A stretch of DNA of 64,000 nt, taken from NCBI RefSeq assembly GCF_015594725.1, contig NZ_JADNRC010000009.1, positions 1 through 64,000 of the forward strand. The letters are read 5' to 3'. The notes under the pieces were generated by a model. That model was not told the DNA's origin. It worked only from the letters and a program-made list of their open reading frames with translations, and did no database searches. This DNA comes from Flavobacterium sp. ALJ2. GTDB lineage: Bacteria > Bacteroidota > Bacteroidia > Flavobacteriales > Flavobacteriaceae. Within the stretch, counting starts at the first letter, position 1. Each line of letters begins with the position of its first letter. Both the position numbers and the translations under genes were made by a program. This document shows positions 1-9,678 of this stretch, piece after piece.

Positions 1-25
1 GAAACAGAATTTAAAGTTTATTAAG

Positions 26-358
26 ATGATAAGAATAGTTTGTTTCTTAATGTTTATCTATTCTGGAATAAGTTTTATGGCTTGTTCACAAGAAAAAGCA
101 AACATCATGCAAAATCCAAGTATTTCCGCCGATAATTTAGTAGAAGAGATAGCCAAACAAATAGCTCATTATCCAAAAGAACCCATGTATGCTTTAAGGC
201 AACATGCGTTTAAATGCTATTTTGAGATTTATATTGATAACATACTAGTAGCCAAAAACTTTGATGATTTATTAGCTGGTGCATTTGATATTAATAGGCT
301 AACATTTAAATCAGGACATCACAAAATAAAATACAAATTAAAAACTATTCTTATCTAA
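26..358 (+). CDS. small lipoprotein, probably truncated at its C-terminus
   Basis: 110 residues. The N-terminus is a hydrophobic segment ending in a lipobox-like SFMAC, so export and lipidation at Cys20 are likely. The rest resembles the N-terminal part of Bacteroidota lipoproteins in which a beta-rich stretch (FEIYIDNILVAKNF, then FKSGHHKIKYKL) begins a longer extracytoplasmic domain. Here translation stops just after KIKYKL, where related proteins usually continue. It lies about 80 bases upstream of the tRNA-Val gene, a recombination hotspot, so it may be a cut-off remnant. I do not recognise a specific function. The start is the first ATG after the hydrophobic reading frame opens. Confidence 0.5.
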   Translation: MIRIVCFLMFIYSGISFMACSQEKANIMQNPSISADNLVEEIAKQIAHYPKEPMYALRQHAFKCYFEIYIDNILVAKNFDDLLAGAFDINRLTFKSGHHKIKYKLKTILI

Positions 359-393
359 ATTTAAAAAAAACTAGGATATCCAGAAAACAATCT

Positions 394-401
394 TATATTT
401 G
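394..401 (+). promoter_or_regulatory. putative -7 element (TATATTTG) of the tRNA-Val promoter
   Basis: TATATTTG matches the Bacteroidota -7 consensus TAnnTTTG and lies about 38 bases before the tRNA. No convincing TTG -33 box is visible 17-23 bases upstream, so this is tentative. Confidence 0.35.
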
Positions 402-439
402 CACTCGCAATCAGAAAATGATAGCAACCTAATAAAATA

Positions 440-517
440 GGGCGATTAGCTCAGCTGGTTCAGAGCACCTCGTTTACACCGAGGGGGTCGGGGGTTCGAA
501 CCCCTCATCGCCCACCA
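440..517 (+). tRNA. tRNA-Val (anticodon TAC)
   Basis: Complete cloverleaf read by eye. The acceptor stem is GGGCGAT/ATCGCCC. The anticodon stem is CCTCG/CGAGG (468-472 with 480-484) around the loop TTTACAC, giving anticodon TAC at 475-477. The T arm contains GGTTCGAACCCC, and the CCA end is encoded at 515-517. A terminator follows four bases later. The 3' end is duplicated in decayed form at 10714-10743, which marks this gene as a likely integration site. Confidence 0.96.
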
Positions 518-520
518 AGA

Positions 521-548
521 AACTCCTTAAGAAATTAAGGAGTTTTTT
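521..548 (+). terminator. intrinsic terminator of tRNA-Val
   Basis: Stem AACTCCTTAA / TTAAGGAGTT around the loop GAAA (521-544), followed by a T run. The same stem recurs at 10731-10760. Confidence 0.85.
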
Positions 549-632
549 TATAAAAATTATTCTTACTTCTAATAGATCATGGATCAAGCGCAAAAGGGAT
601 CATTAAAATTGTTCAAGAGAATGTTATAATCC

Positions 633-3600
633 CTACTTAGTCAATCCCTCTTGTAAAATCTCTTTAATACCTTCAATATGACTCGTGAACTCAGTTATTT
701 GCAATAGTACTTGTGCCATGTTATTACTATCACCAAAAGCTTTTAATTTATTGTTTTTTACAAAAGTAGCTTTTATATTTTCCCATCTAATGGTTTCTTC
801 TGGATTGAGCATTTTTGTCATTTCTTTAAATTTCAAAAGATTCGCTTCTGCTGCACTTGTCAATGTTTGTGTTTCGTTTTGATAATGTGAAAGTAAAACG
901 GTCTCAATTTCGGCATCATTCATCATTGGGACAATTTTAGAAACCAGTTTATTCATATCACGATATGAACCTTGAAGTTTAAATGGAGGCTCAACACGGT
1001 AAGCATCTTCCATAGCAGCCGAAGCAATATAGGCTGAATTTGATTTTAACACCACAGTACGCACTTTAATAACCTTATCTAAAATAGCTAAATAGGTTTC
1101 AATATCTTGTTTAGAATGATTGCCTTTTAACTCAAAACCTTCTTTTTTACCAGAAGTTACCATTTCGATTAATGGGTATAAATCTTCCGGAGCTTTTGAT
1201 ACCAATTGAGTTAAGAGTGGGTGTGAAGTCAACGAGTTTTCAATCAAACTTAATTCAAAAAGATCAGATGTATTTCCTATAACATCCCCCAAATTGTAAA
1301 TATCGGCTCTATTGGCCAACATATCTGGTATTCTAAATTTTTCACCTGTTTCGGTGTATGGGTTTCCTGCCATGACCACACAAAATTTCTTAGATTTCAT
1401 ATCGTACGTTTTTGACTTACCGTTGTAAACGCCTTCAATTTTTCTGGTTCCATCAGCAAGAGAAATGAATTTCTGCAAAAATTCCGGGTTGCAATGTTGA
1501 ATATCATCTAGGTAAAGCATGACGTTATTCCCCATCTCAAGTGCTAAATTAAGCTTTTTCAATTCTTCTTTAGCAGCAGAATTTGTTGCAGATTCTGGAT
1601 CGACCGAGGTAATTTCATGTCCTAAAGCTGGGCCATTAATTTTAACAAAAACTAAGCCGAGTCTATTAGCGAGATATTCCATTAAAGTTGTTTTCCCATA
1701 ACCTGGTGGCGAAACTAATAACAGCATTCCTGATCGGTCTGTACGTCTATTTTCTCCAGCACTGCCAAGCTGCTTGGCTAAATTATCTCCAAAAAACGGG
1801 AGGTAAACCTGATCAATCAATTTATTTCTTACAAAAGAAGTAAGTACTTTTGGCTCAAATTCATGAAGTCTCAAATCCTCTTTTAGCTGAAGCGTTAGTT
1901 GATGTCTTTGATTTCTAAAATTTTCAAATTCAGGAACATCTTTTTCAAAGTAATTTTGCAACTCGTTTAAGAAATGATGATAATTAAAATGAAATTTTCC
2001 CTCTTTTATTGTAGGATGAGCTCCTGATAAATCGGTTATTACAGCATCAGCATCAATTGAAATAATCAATTCATTACTCTCATGTGGAAATAACAGTAAT
2101 ACAATTACTTCATAGACATATTCTAAATCTGCGTGTGCTTTTGAATCGTTGATATAGGAAGAAACCCATTGTAACGCTAATTGAATTTTATCAATCACGG
2201 CACTAGCTTTCTCAATACCTTGTTTAAATTTGAGATCGGTATTTTTTGCAACAAGCAATTTTTGAAAATCTTCTAAAAGCTGTTTTGCTTTTAGGCTTGT
2301 AACAAAAGCGTCATCCTTCATTAACTCTTGAAAAAGATAAGAAGAAATAACTTTGGCGTCAATCTGTAATTTCCTGACAAACTCAAATTTTTCTAAAAAT
2401 AAATTTACTTCTTCTTCCAATTCCGATAACAAATATTCGAACTGACTACTATTTGGAAAAACAGCCAAAATTTCGCCAGCTGATTTAACCTTTTGATTTA
2501 AAACATCACGCTTTTCCGTTGCTAACGTTTTCCAAAATAATTGAGCAAATGCACGTGTTTTTGATTCAAAACGAAGCATTCCCAGTGCATGGTATTTTTC
2601 TAAAAATGTTTTTAATATCTTAACTGCATCTACATCATGCACTCCCTTTATGTACCCTTCTAAATAATTTTTGGATGTCTCTTCAGCAACAATTTGTTGT
2701 AAATTATCAAAAGTCATCTGAGCCATGTCATCTATAGGATACTTTTTGAAAATTTTATAAGCTAAGTAAGAAGCTCTATAAATCTGATTATTTTCAGAAA
2801 CTAAATCTTGAGTCCAGTATTTTTTATCAGCATCTAAAACATCATTTTTCAAGGGTTGATAAAAGTCAGTTCCTGTTAAGTGATAGTTTAATTTCCCATC
2901 CTTAAAAAGGATAGTTAAATCTAAATTTTGCTTGTTTACTGCAAATTTATGTTTACCTAGTTTGATAATGTTTTCGCCATCTTCATACAATTCATTTTTG
3001 TCTTTAAGTTTTCGCAAAGCATCTTCTTTAGCCGATTTTAACTCAGTTTCAATAGATTCTGCCTTACCAACATCTTCCAAATCATGCAATTGCTGCACTA
3101 AATCGCGAAGCTTAGATATCATTAAATCAGCAGCAAAATACCCATTAATTTCCTCAGCCGTATTTAGTGTCATTGCTTTGGCAGCAACACTTTTCAGAAT
3201 TCTTTTAGAAGCATTTTCAAGTGCAATTGTTTTTTTATTTCTAGCCTCAAGTAAACTATTTTTCTTGGTTTCAAAAGCGGTATAAACCTCTTCTCGTTTT
3301 TCAATAATTAATTCGATAAACTCTTCAAAATCTGCAAATCGAGCTTCTAAATCTTCAATTTGAATTGACATCTTATTGAGCGATTCAGCAATTTTTTCGG
3401 GTGTATTAGCACGATCAATAGCGTTTACAATACTTTGGTCAATCAATTTCATTTGTGCGGCAAAATCCGCTTTTGCCTCCTGACCTCCCAAAGCATTAAT
3501 TTTATTTTTAATTTCTACTTTTACTTTGTTTAAAGTCGCAAAAATTAAGGAAATCGTATTGATGATTTGCGTTGCATGCGAAGTATCGTCAATTTTTAAA

Positions 3601-5483
3601 TTGGAAACAATATCGATCAGCATTTCAAGATCAGATGTAATCTGATTTACCTCGTTTTCTAACTTTTTACCTTCCGTTACTTTTGAAATTGATACTATTT
3701 CTTCCTGACGCTCTTTTACTCGAATGTGATACGGTGCTAAGGCTCTTTCATCCAATAAAAAGCTTACGCAATGTTGCGAAATTCGTTCGGTTTGCTCAAC
3801 AATATTTTTCTCTAACTCATCAATAAAGGAAATATCCATATATCGGACTTCCTTTAAACTTATAACTCCTCCTCTAAGCGAACGTAAACTCGCAAGATTA
3901 TTTACAAAAGAATCGATATTATCTAATGGAGAGGACTTTATGTTACTAAATAATTTGGTTGCTTTTGCTCCTGTTTCCACTTTAATTTCTTGCGCATGTA
4001 AACGCAATTGAACGACTTTTTCAAATTCGTCAATTGCCGTGTTTGCGGTGTTTTTTATTTCAAGAAGCGGAATTTTTAATTCAAATGTTTCTTTACCTCC
4101 AATCCAATAATAACTGTCTATTATATTTTCCGATAGTTTTGCCAGATCGCTATACAATCCTTCATAATCATCATTTTTATTAAGAAGGGTAATAATAGAA
4201 TTTGAATCTGCCATTACTTTCACAATGTCCTTATTCCCAATTTTATAGATATAGCTATCTTTATGTACTGACAGACTATTGTCGTCTCTAACAAAAGGTG
4301 TCTGCCAAATTTGAATTACATGATTTTTGGTTTGTTCATCTTCAGATTTAAAATAACATAATTCACCATTTCGAAGGATGGTAAAACCATTACATATAAT
4401 AGGCGTTTTTACCTCGTGAGATATTAAATTATAGGAAATCAATACGTATTGACCATATTTATTTTCATAAAAAACATACACAAAATCTTCACCATTTGGC
4501 GAAGCGATTCGCTCTTGAAACAATAAATTATCTAGTGTGTTTTCAAATATTTTATACTCGCCAGTTTGTAGATAATAACCATTCGAAAATATCAGACCAT
4601 GATTATCAGGTAGCACAATTGCAGCATTTTTTATACTGTCAATCTTCTGTACTTCTTGTAATTTATGATTGTAAACAAAATAACGAGACTCTTCTTGGAA
4701 AGGCTTTATTTGCAAAGCAATTAAGTTTCCGAGATCTGCAAATTTATAGTTTCCATCATCCAAAGTCTGATCCGGAAATGCCACTTCTTCATCATAAATT
4801 CCTTTTCCAGAAGAGGTATTATCTTCGATTTTAATAGTCAATGTCCCTCCAATAGTCTCTACAAAGACTTTATCTAAAATAGAAATATGGGAGTGCTTTC
4901 CGTACTTATGCATTTCTCTTGCCGTATCTTGCCAAAAAAAATCATGTTGTTCTGGGAATTTGTATTCATGGTCGCTACGATTGTCAATATATTCTAATTT
5001 GTTTTCACGAATCAACCATTTAAAGGTTTTAATATCTGTTGTACGATCACTTATCTGAAAAACCATGTACAAGTAATTTCCAGAAATGAAAAATTTTCTG
5101 AATTCTGTATCCCGATAATACTTATAGAGATTCAAAAAATCAAAAAGGAAATTTTCGTTATTAATTAAATCAAGATTTTGAAGTTGAAATTCCTCGTTTT
5201 CATATTTGTAAATACTAAAAACATCTTCAATTTTAATTTCTGTTCGAAGTCCAAAATAAACATTATAACCAAATAAGCATAAATCGCCCACACTAACAAT
5301 ATCACTGGAAATACAATTGTTTTCGGTAAGGATACGATTGTTCGCTATTAATTTAGTCTCAATACTCCCAAAAATCTCTTTTCTTGCAGTATTAAGTAAA
5401 TTTAAGCGTTCAATTAAATCTTTTTTTTGAGCTTCTAAACGACTTTGTATAATTTCGTAAGTTCCGCCTTCTAGTGTATTCAT
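633..5483 (-). CDS. very large DUF3686-type 'DNA repair' AAA+ ATPase
   Basis: 1616 residues. About residues 30-480 are beta-rich and propeller-like. About 480-850 form long acidic/basic coiled coil, followed by a mixed helical part. The C-terminal AAA+ module has Walker A SPPGYGKTTL (near 1258), Walker B VMLYLDDIQH (near 1322), a MAGNPYTETG sensor-like stretch and NRADIYN as a possible arginine-finger region. This matches the family called 'DNA repair ATPase' (DUF3686 plus AAA). The repair name is database convention; I see no nuclease or DNA-binding motif. It is the last gene of the leftward operon with flotillin, YqiJ-like, PspA and YbjN-like genes, and is separated from flotillin by 109 bases holding two hairpins. 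Inference: a remodelling ATPase acting with the membrane proteins of the operon. Confidence 0.85.
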   Translation of the reverse strand: MNTLEGGTYEIIQSRLEAQKKDLIERLNLLNTARKEIFGSIETKLIANNRILTENNCISSDIVSVGDLCLFGYNVYFGLRTEIKIEDVFSIYKYENEEFQLQNLDLINNENFLFDFLNLYKYYRDTEFRKFFISGNYLYMVFQISDRTTDIKTFKWLIRENKLEYIDNRSDHEYKFPEQHDFFWQDTAREMHKYGKHSHISILDKVFVETIGGTLTIKIEDNTSSGKGIYDEEVAFPDQTLDDGNYKFADLGNLIALQIKPFQEESRYFVYNHKLQEVQKIDSIKNAAIVLPDNHGLIFSNGYYLQTGEYKIFENTLDNLLFQERIASPNGEDFVYVFYENKYGQYVLISYNLISHEVKTPIICNGFTILRNGELCYFKSEDEQTKNHVIQIWQTPFVRDDNSLSVHKDSYIYKIGNKDIVKVMADSNSIITLLNKNDDYEGLYSDLAKLSENIIDSYYWIGGKETFELKIPLLEIKNTANTAIDEFEKVVQLRLHAQEIKVETGAKATKLFSNIKSSPLDNIDSFVNNLASLRSLRGGVISLKEVRYMDISFIDELEKNIVEQTERISQHCVSFLLDERALAPYHIRVKERQEEIVSISKVTEGKKLENEVNQITSDLEMLIDIVSNLKIDDTSHATQIINTISLIFATLNKVKVEIKNKINALGGQEAKADFAAQMKLIDQSIVNAIDRANTPEKIAESLNKMSIQIEDLEARFADFEEFIELIIEKREEVYTAFETKKNSLLEARNKKTIALENASKRILKSVAAKAMTLNTAEEINGYFAADLMISKLRDLVQQLHDLEDVGKAESIETELKSAKEDALRKLKDKNELYEDGENIIKLGKHKFAVNKQNLDLTILFKDGKLNYHLTGTDFYQPLKNDVLDADKKYWTQDLVSENNQIYRASYLAYKIFKKYPIDDMAQMTFDNLQQIVAEETSKNYLEGYIKGVHDVDAVKILKTFLEKYHALGMLRFESKTRAFAQLFWKTLATEKRDVLNQKVKSAGEILAVFPNSSQFEYLLSELEEEVNLFLEKFEFVRKLQIDAKVISSYLFQELMKDDAFVTSLKAKQLLEDFQKLLVAKNTDLKFKQGIEKASAVIDKIQLALQWVSSYINDSKAHADLEYVYEVIVLLLFPHESNELIISIDADAVITDLSGAHPTIKEGKFHFNYHHFLNELQNYFEKDVPEFENFRNQRHQLTLQLKEDLRLHEFEPKVLTSFVRNKLIDQVYLPFFGDNLAKQLGSAGENRRTDRSGMLLLVSPPGYGKTTLMEYLANRLGLVFVKINGPALGHEITSVDPESATNSAAKEELKKLNLALEMGNNVMLYLDDIQHCNPEFLQKFISLADGTRKIEGVYNGKSKTYDMKSKKFCVVMAGNPYTETGEKFRIPDMLANRADIYNLGDVIGNTSDLFELSLIENSLTSHPLLTQLVSKAPEDLYPLIEMVTSGKKEGFELKGNHSKQDIETYLAILDKVIKVRTVVLKSNSAYIASAAMEDAYRVEPPFKLQGSYRDMNKLVSKIVPMMNDAEIETVLLSHYQNETQTLTSAAEANLLKFKEMTKMLNPEETIRWENIKATFVKNNKLKAFGDSNNMAQVLLQITEFTSHIEGIKEILQEGLTK

Positions 5484-5510
5484 ACTATAAAAGTGTAGGT
5501 GGTAAGTAAT

Positions 5511-5578
5511 GTAAAAAGCCTGATATTTTTAAATCAGACTTAAAATATTCTGCAAGAACATGTATCGTTCTTGCAGAA
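5511..5578 (-). terminator. double hairpin between flotillin and ATPase genes; likely attenuator or partial terminator
   Basis: Reading leftward, a strong 12-bp stem TTCTGCAAGAAC/GTTCTTGCAGAA (5578-5548) comes first. A second stem GTCTGAT/ATCAGGC follows, with TTTTT after it (5540-5513), a terminator-like order. It sits inside the operon, so it would lower rather than abolish ATPase transcription, or protect the upstream mRNA. Confidence 0.6.
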
Positions 5579-5592
5579 ATTATGAGTTGATG

Positions 5593-7653
5593 TTACTCTA
5601 TTTTTTTGTTGGCTAAACCAAGGTTTTTAGCCATTGACATCAGGCTTGAGAATAACCCTTGTTCGCTATCATCGTTACTTTTTCGTTGTAATTCAATAAG
5701 TAAACTAGAAACAGTAAAGTTTTTTATGTCTTCCGAAGAAATACCATATTTATCTGCAAATCCTTTTATTTTTTCCAAAAGGTTACCCTGATCTAAGTTG
5801 CCCTCTCCAAGTATAGCTTCTTTAATCTCCGTAATGTTTTGTGAACTATTAACTAATCGATCAAAGCCTTTTGCTCTGGTAATCTGACCCACAATTTGAT
5901 CAAAGAACATAGTTTCTCCACCCACGATATCAATTTTAGCTGCTTTAAGCGCTTCACCAATAACATTAGCTTGCGCATCTGCAATATCTTTTTGAATATT
6001 TATATGTGCTAAATCTACTTGTAGTTCTTTGTTAAGGCGTAGCTTAAACTCTTCGTGCTCTTTTCCAACACCGTCCAGTTTTTTCATTGCATTTGCTTTT
6101 TCTTCAATTCCTGTAGCCTCAGCAACGGCTTTTTCGCGTATAACTTCTGCCTCAGCAAATCCAAAGTCTTTAGACGCTATTGCTTTTGCTTTCATTCCTG
6201 CAGCTTCAGCAAGTGCTATTTTTTCAACAATAACAGCATCTACAATACCTTGACGTTCGTTAGCATCTGCTTTTGCATGCATAACCTGCGCTTCAGAAAG
6301 GCCAAGAGTGGCATCCTCTTTTGCTTTTGCCTCTGCCAAAATTTTTCTAGCTTGTGCTTCTTTTTCGCTGGCAATCATTTTAGCTTCTGCATCAATACTA
6401 GTTTCTTCTGCTCTTTGTTTTGCAGCTTCTTTTTCACCTTCTGCTGCTCTAATTCTTTTAATGAAAATTTCTTCACTATCTTTTTCGGCTAGAGTAATAG
6501 CCACTTTTTTCTGTCTATCTGCCGTTTTGAAAGCTTCGATGTCTTTCATGTTTTCTTGTTCCTGAACTACTCCTTTTTCGAGTACTACGCGATCTCTAAT
6601 AACATCCTGAATATTTTTTCGCTCAATCTCAACAGCTTTTTCTTTTTCAATTTGCGCTAAGGTCACAATTCGTTGGCGTTCCGTGTGTTCCAACTCTCTA
6701 TCTTTTTCTACTCTTTCGGTCTCAACAGCTTCAGTACGTTGTTTGTTCTTTAAAGCTACAATTACCAATCGATCTTTATTTTCTTCGGCAATAGCTACTT
6801 TTTCAGAAGTGTTAATTCTTGCTGTTTCAGATTTCAATCGTTCTTCTTCTGATACTTTTAAAATTTCTGCTTCTTCGCGTGCTCTAATATTAGCTATTTC
6901 TCGCTTTTGCTGCTCTTCTTTTTCTGCTAGCTGACGATCAAGTGCCAGAATGGCTTCTCTAGCCTCAACATCTTGTTTACGAATCGTCTTTTCTTCGTCT
7001 CTGCGAATTAAATTCGATTTGATGTTTTGAGCTGCAGTCAACTCGATAATTTTTTTAATACCTTCGGAATCAAGAATATTATCTGATTTCAAATGAGACA
7101 GAGATGTTTGTTCTAAGTCATCAATCGCACAATCATCTAATACATATCCGTTTAAATCAGTTCCGATTATCGAAATAATTTCTTGTCTAAATTCACTTCT
7201 AGCTTCGTATAATTCAATAAAATCGAATTTTTTACCAACCGTTTTTAATGCTTCTGAGAATTTAGCATCAAATAACGTTCGTAATACTTCAACCTCCGAA
7301 GCTCTTTCACAACCAATTGTTTGCGCTACATTGATAATATCAGTTGTTGATTTATTGATTTTTATAAAAAAAGTGACCTTTATATCAGCTCTAATATTGT
7401 CTTTACAAATTAAACCATTGACACCTGTACGTTCTACATCTAATTTTTTAACAGAAATATCCATTATTTCCATTTTGTGTAAAACAGGTACAACCAGTCC
7501 AGCGTTGTAAAAAACTATTGTGCCTCCAGCTCCAGTTCGAATAATGACTTTTCCTTGGATAATTTTTTTGTACATCGAAATGATCCACACGAGTAAGCCA
7601 ATTATGACTACAATTATTGCAATCATTGTAATAAGTAAAGAGTTTCCTAACAT
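5593..7653 (-). CDS. flotillin/YqiK-like SPFH protein
   Basis: 686 residues. There is one N-terminal transmembrane segment (about 6-27), then an SPFH/Band-7 domain (about 30-210). About 220-540 is a very long Glu/Lys/Ala-rich coiled coil of flotillin type with repeats such as EAKAKE, AEAAGMKAKA and AEAEVIREKA, and a flotillin-like C-terminal region follows. Flotillins form large membrane-bound oligomers that organise membrane domains; YqiK is the E. coli relative. It lies 78 bases downstream of the YqiJ-like gene, reproducing the known yqiJ-yqiK pairing. Expected at the inner membrane. The start gives a short hydrophilic-free N-terminus directly into the membrane segment, typical of the family. 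Confidence 0.93.
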   Translation of the reverse strand: MLGNSLLITMIAIIVVIIGLLVWIISMYKKIIQGKVIIRTGAGGTIVFYNAGLVVPVLHKMEIMDISVKKLDVERTGVNGLICKDNIRADIKVTFFIKINKSTTDIINVAQTIGCERASEVEVLRTLFDAKFSEALKTVGKKFDFIELYEARSEFRQEIISIIGTDLNGYVLDDCAIDDLEQTSLSHLKSDNILDSEGIKKIIELTAAQNIKSNLIRRDEEKTIRKQDVEAREAILALDRQLAEKEEQQKREIANIRAREEAEILKVSEEERLKSETARINTSEKVAIAEENKDRLVIVALKNKQRTEAVETERVEKDRELEHTERQRIVTLAQIEKEKAVEIERKNIQDVIRDRVVLEKGVVQEQENMKDIEAFKTADRQKKVAITLAEKDSEEIFIKRIRAAEGEKEAAKQRAEETSIDAEAKMIASEKEAQARKILAEAKAKEDATLGLSEAQVMHAKADANERQGIVDAVIVEKIALAEAAGMKAKAIASKDFGFAEAEVIREKAVAEATGIEEKANAMKKLDGVGKEHEEFKLRLNKELQVDLAHINIQKDIADAQANVIGEALKAAKIDIVGGETMFFDQIVGQITRAKGFDRLVNSSQNITEIKEAILGEGNLDQGNLLEKIKGFADKYGISSEDIKNFTVSSLLIELQRKSNDDSEQGLFSSLMSMAKNLGLANKKIE

Positions 7654-7731
7654 TTTCTTGGTATATTAATTAAAGGGTAAAAGTTTATGAATAAATAAAA
7701 TTATTGGGTGTTATGTTATAACATTAGTTAT

Positions 7732-8394
7732 TTAATAATCAAATTTTTCGACGTAATAATATTTTTTGTCTTTATTTTCACGGATGATAACTGCTTCTTG
7801 TCCAGCAACTAATTTCTCATAGGTATTACTTCGTGCCGATAACCGAATAGGATCTCCATTGACACTTAACTGAACTTGTCCTGTTTTCAAATTATCAAAA
7901 GCAGAAAAGACAATGCATCTTCTGCCTAGAAAATCAATTTCAGGTTCTCCTTTATGATTTACTTGTTTGTAAAAATAAGAAAGAGGCTTACTGAAAATTT
8001 TAACAACAAAAAGACTTACCAAAAAATTTGGAATCAAAAGTAAAAAACCAAGAAGCGTACTACTTATCCCTAAATAATAAGTTACATTAATGCTGATAAA
8101 CCACATGCTAAAAAAGATAATGGTCATGACAAACATCAGCGGTATTTCATCAAAATTGAAATATTCTAAAACTTTCATGAAACCATTTCCGTCTGAATTT
8201 TCCGGACGACCAGGTACATCGTTTGTATAGTGATCAAAATCGGTTTCGAGATCACTTGAATCAAAATCAATACTGAATAGATCAGGATCTATACCTACAA
8301 GAATTACCAATATCCAGTACAACAATAGTATTATCGACATGATACTGAAAAAAGCGTTTACAGGTGAAAAGGAAATTTCTATGAGTTCTTTCAT
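7732..8394 (-). CDS. YqiJ/NfeD-like membrane protein with C-terminal OB-fold
   Basis: 220 residues. The first membrane segment is at about 12-35, followed by an acidic linker rich in Asp/Ser, two more hydrophobic segments at about 85-140, then a soluble beta-rich C-terminus (about 150-218) including FLGRRCIVFSAFDNLKTGQV and a KYYYVEKFDY end. This layout fits the YqiJ family, whose OB-fold domain works with flotillin-type SPFH proteins. The gene lies 11 bases after pspA and 78 before flotillin. I infer that it anchors or regulates the flotillin encoded next to it. Assignment rests on topology and neighbours more than on invariant residues. Confidence 0.75.
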   Translation of the reverse strand: MKELIEISFSPVNAFFSIMSIILLLYWILVILVGIDPDLFSIDFDSSDLETDFDHYTNDVPGRPENSDGNGFMKVLEYFNFDEIPLMFVMTIIFFSMWFISINVTYYLGISSTLLGFLLLIPNFLVSLFVVKIFSKPLSYFYKQVNHKGEPEIDFLGRRCIVFSAFDNLKTGQVQLSVNGDPIRLSARSNTYEKLVAGQEAVIIRENKDKKYYYVEKFDY

Positions 8395-8405
8395 TGAGGT
8401 TTCGG

Positions 8406-9119
8406 TTATTCTTTTGAGTCAGTAATGCCTAGCTGTTCTTTTAATTTTTCAAGTTCACTTAATGCCTTTGTTTCTGAAACATTTATTGCTTTATCAATTT
8501 CTTCATCAATTGATTTTGCATTACCTGCAATTTCGCCGTAAGCTTCTGCCAGAGCCTCTTCCTGAGCTACTTTTTCTTTCATACGCTCCAATAAGATAAC
8601 TGTTCCGTTACTGTCTATTTGAGCCATTTGTTTATTCAGGCTTTTAGTTGCATCGGCTACTTTTACTCTTGATCGCAAAATTTTTAGTTCATTTTCCCAT
8701 TTGGAAATATTTTGCTTAATGGTTTTTACATTAGATTCCATTTGCAGCACATTCTGATCAAATTTTTCTTTGTCAGCAATAGCTCTTTTTTGCCCTGTAA
8801 AAGCTTGTTCTTTTTTAATCAAAGCTTCAGTAGCCAAGCGATCTGCCTCAGCAGAGATCAATCCTCCAGACTGTGCTTTTCTCAAAATAAGCATGGCTTT
8901 TTCGTTATAATCTTCTCCTTTATTGGCATATTCTTCCACTTCATTCTTGGCTCGGATACACATAGCTTTCACCTGTGCCAAAGCTTCCAAACTTTGATCC
9001 AAGTCCTCTTTCATGTCACGAATCCCTTGCTCTGTCATTTTGATAGGATCTTCTATGCTGTCAATTGCAGAATGTACTTCTGCTTGTCCTATTTTGAATA
9101 ATCTTTTTAAAAATTGCAT
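8406..9119 (-). CDS. pspA: PspA/IM30-family membrane-stress protein
   Basis: 237 residues, almost entirely helical coiled coil, with the family N-terminus (KRLFKIGQAEVHSAIDSIED then PIKMTEQGIRDM) and no membrane segment. PspA/Vipp1 proteins assemble into ESCRT-III-like rods and rings on damaged or strained inner membrane. No PspF or PspBC gene is nearby, so the classical enterobacterial control is absent. The gene starts two bases after the stop of the YbjN-like gene, which implies translational coupling. Context (YqiJ-like, flotillin, large ATPase) matches PspA in alternative stress operons. Confidence 0.93.
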   Translation of the reverse strand: MQFLKRLFKIGQAEVHSAIDSIEDPIKMTEQGIRDMKEDLDQSLEALAQVKAMCIRAKNEVEEYANKGEDYNEKAMLILRKAQSGGLISAEADRLATEALIKKEQAFTGQKRAIADKEKFDQNVLQMESNVKTIKQNISKWENELKILRSRVKVADATKSLNKQMAQIDSNGTVILLERMKEKVAQEEALAEAYGEIAGNAKSIDEEIDKAINVSETKALSELEKLKEQLGITDSKE

Positions 9120-9121
9120 AA

Positions 9122-9520
9122 TTATCTGTTTTTTGAAAAATTAATAATTTGATCTGAATATTCACTCAATAAAACACTCAATGAATTTATGGTTGCTTCA
9201 AATTCATTTTGGTCTAAATTTTCAATTTGCAACGAGTCTCTAAAAATTACTTTTCGACCTGTATCATCAAGCACAAAGGCACCGTGGATAATGTCTCTGT
9301 TTTTTTGTAAAAGTGATTTGTAAACATGATTCCCATCTTCTTTAATTTCAAAAATAAACTGTTCAAAAATTACAATTGGATAGGCTACACAAATAATTAA
9401 ATGGAAAATACCTTCAGATTCATTATTAACAATGAAAATTCCTTCTTTAGGATTCTCATGTTTGATATCCAACTGCAGATTTTGAAGAAAACCTTTTACA
9501 CAGGCATAATAGTCTTTCAT
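9122..9520 (-). CDS. YbjN-like / Tir-chaperone-like small protein, first gene of the island operon
   Basis: 132 residues, cytosolic, mixed alpha/beta. The pattern is an N-terminal helix (DYYACVKGFLQNLQLDIKHE), a sheet (GIFIVNNES, FHLIICVAYPIVIF), a conserved-looking NRDIIHGAFVLDDTGRKVIF stretch, and a C-terminal helix. This fits the YbjN fold, related to type III secretion chaperones, and such proteins often sit beside pspA. The substrate is unknown. As the promoter-proximal gene it may be an adaptor controlling PspA or the ATPase; that is inference. It lies two bases from pspA. Confidence 0.65.
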   Translation of the reverse strand: MKDYYACVKGFLQNLQLDIKHENPKEGIFIVNNESEGIFHLIICVAYPIVIFEQFIFEIKEDGNHVYKSLLQKNRDIIHGAFVLDDTGRKVIFRDSLQIENLDQNEFEATINSLSVLLSEYSDQIINFSKNR

Positions 9521-9585
9521 AGAATGTGAAATAATTATTTGATAAAAACCGGTTATTTAATAAAAAGGAACAAGTTGATTTTTAC

Positions 9586-9598
9586 TTCTTAGTAAGAA
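9586..9598. promoter_or_regulatory. perfect 13-base palindrome, candidate operator
   Basis: TTCTTA-G-TAAGAA lies in the 202-base divergent space between the YbjN-like gene and the XRE regulator, within the likely 5' leader of the operon. Position and symmetry suit a dimeric HTH repressor. No second exact copy was found nearby. Confidence 0.35.
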
Positions 9599-9678
9599 AA
9601 GAAATAAAATAACTACGCTACTAACCCAAATAACTAGCAAAAAGTCGTATTTTTACTAAATAAATTATACAAAAAAAA

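Noticed and set aside
633..5483. SMC/RecN-type DNA repair protein
   Set aside because: The single C-terminal AAA+ module with Walker A and B close together does not fit the split ABC-type head of SMC proteins.
6029..6934. Long plus-strand ORFs antisense to the flotillin gene
   Set aside because: They are shadows of the Glu/Lys/Ala coiled coil; the Ser/Phe/Cys-rich translations are not protein-like.
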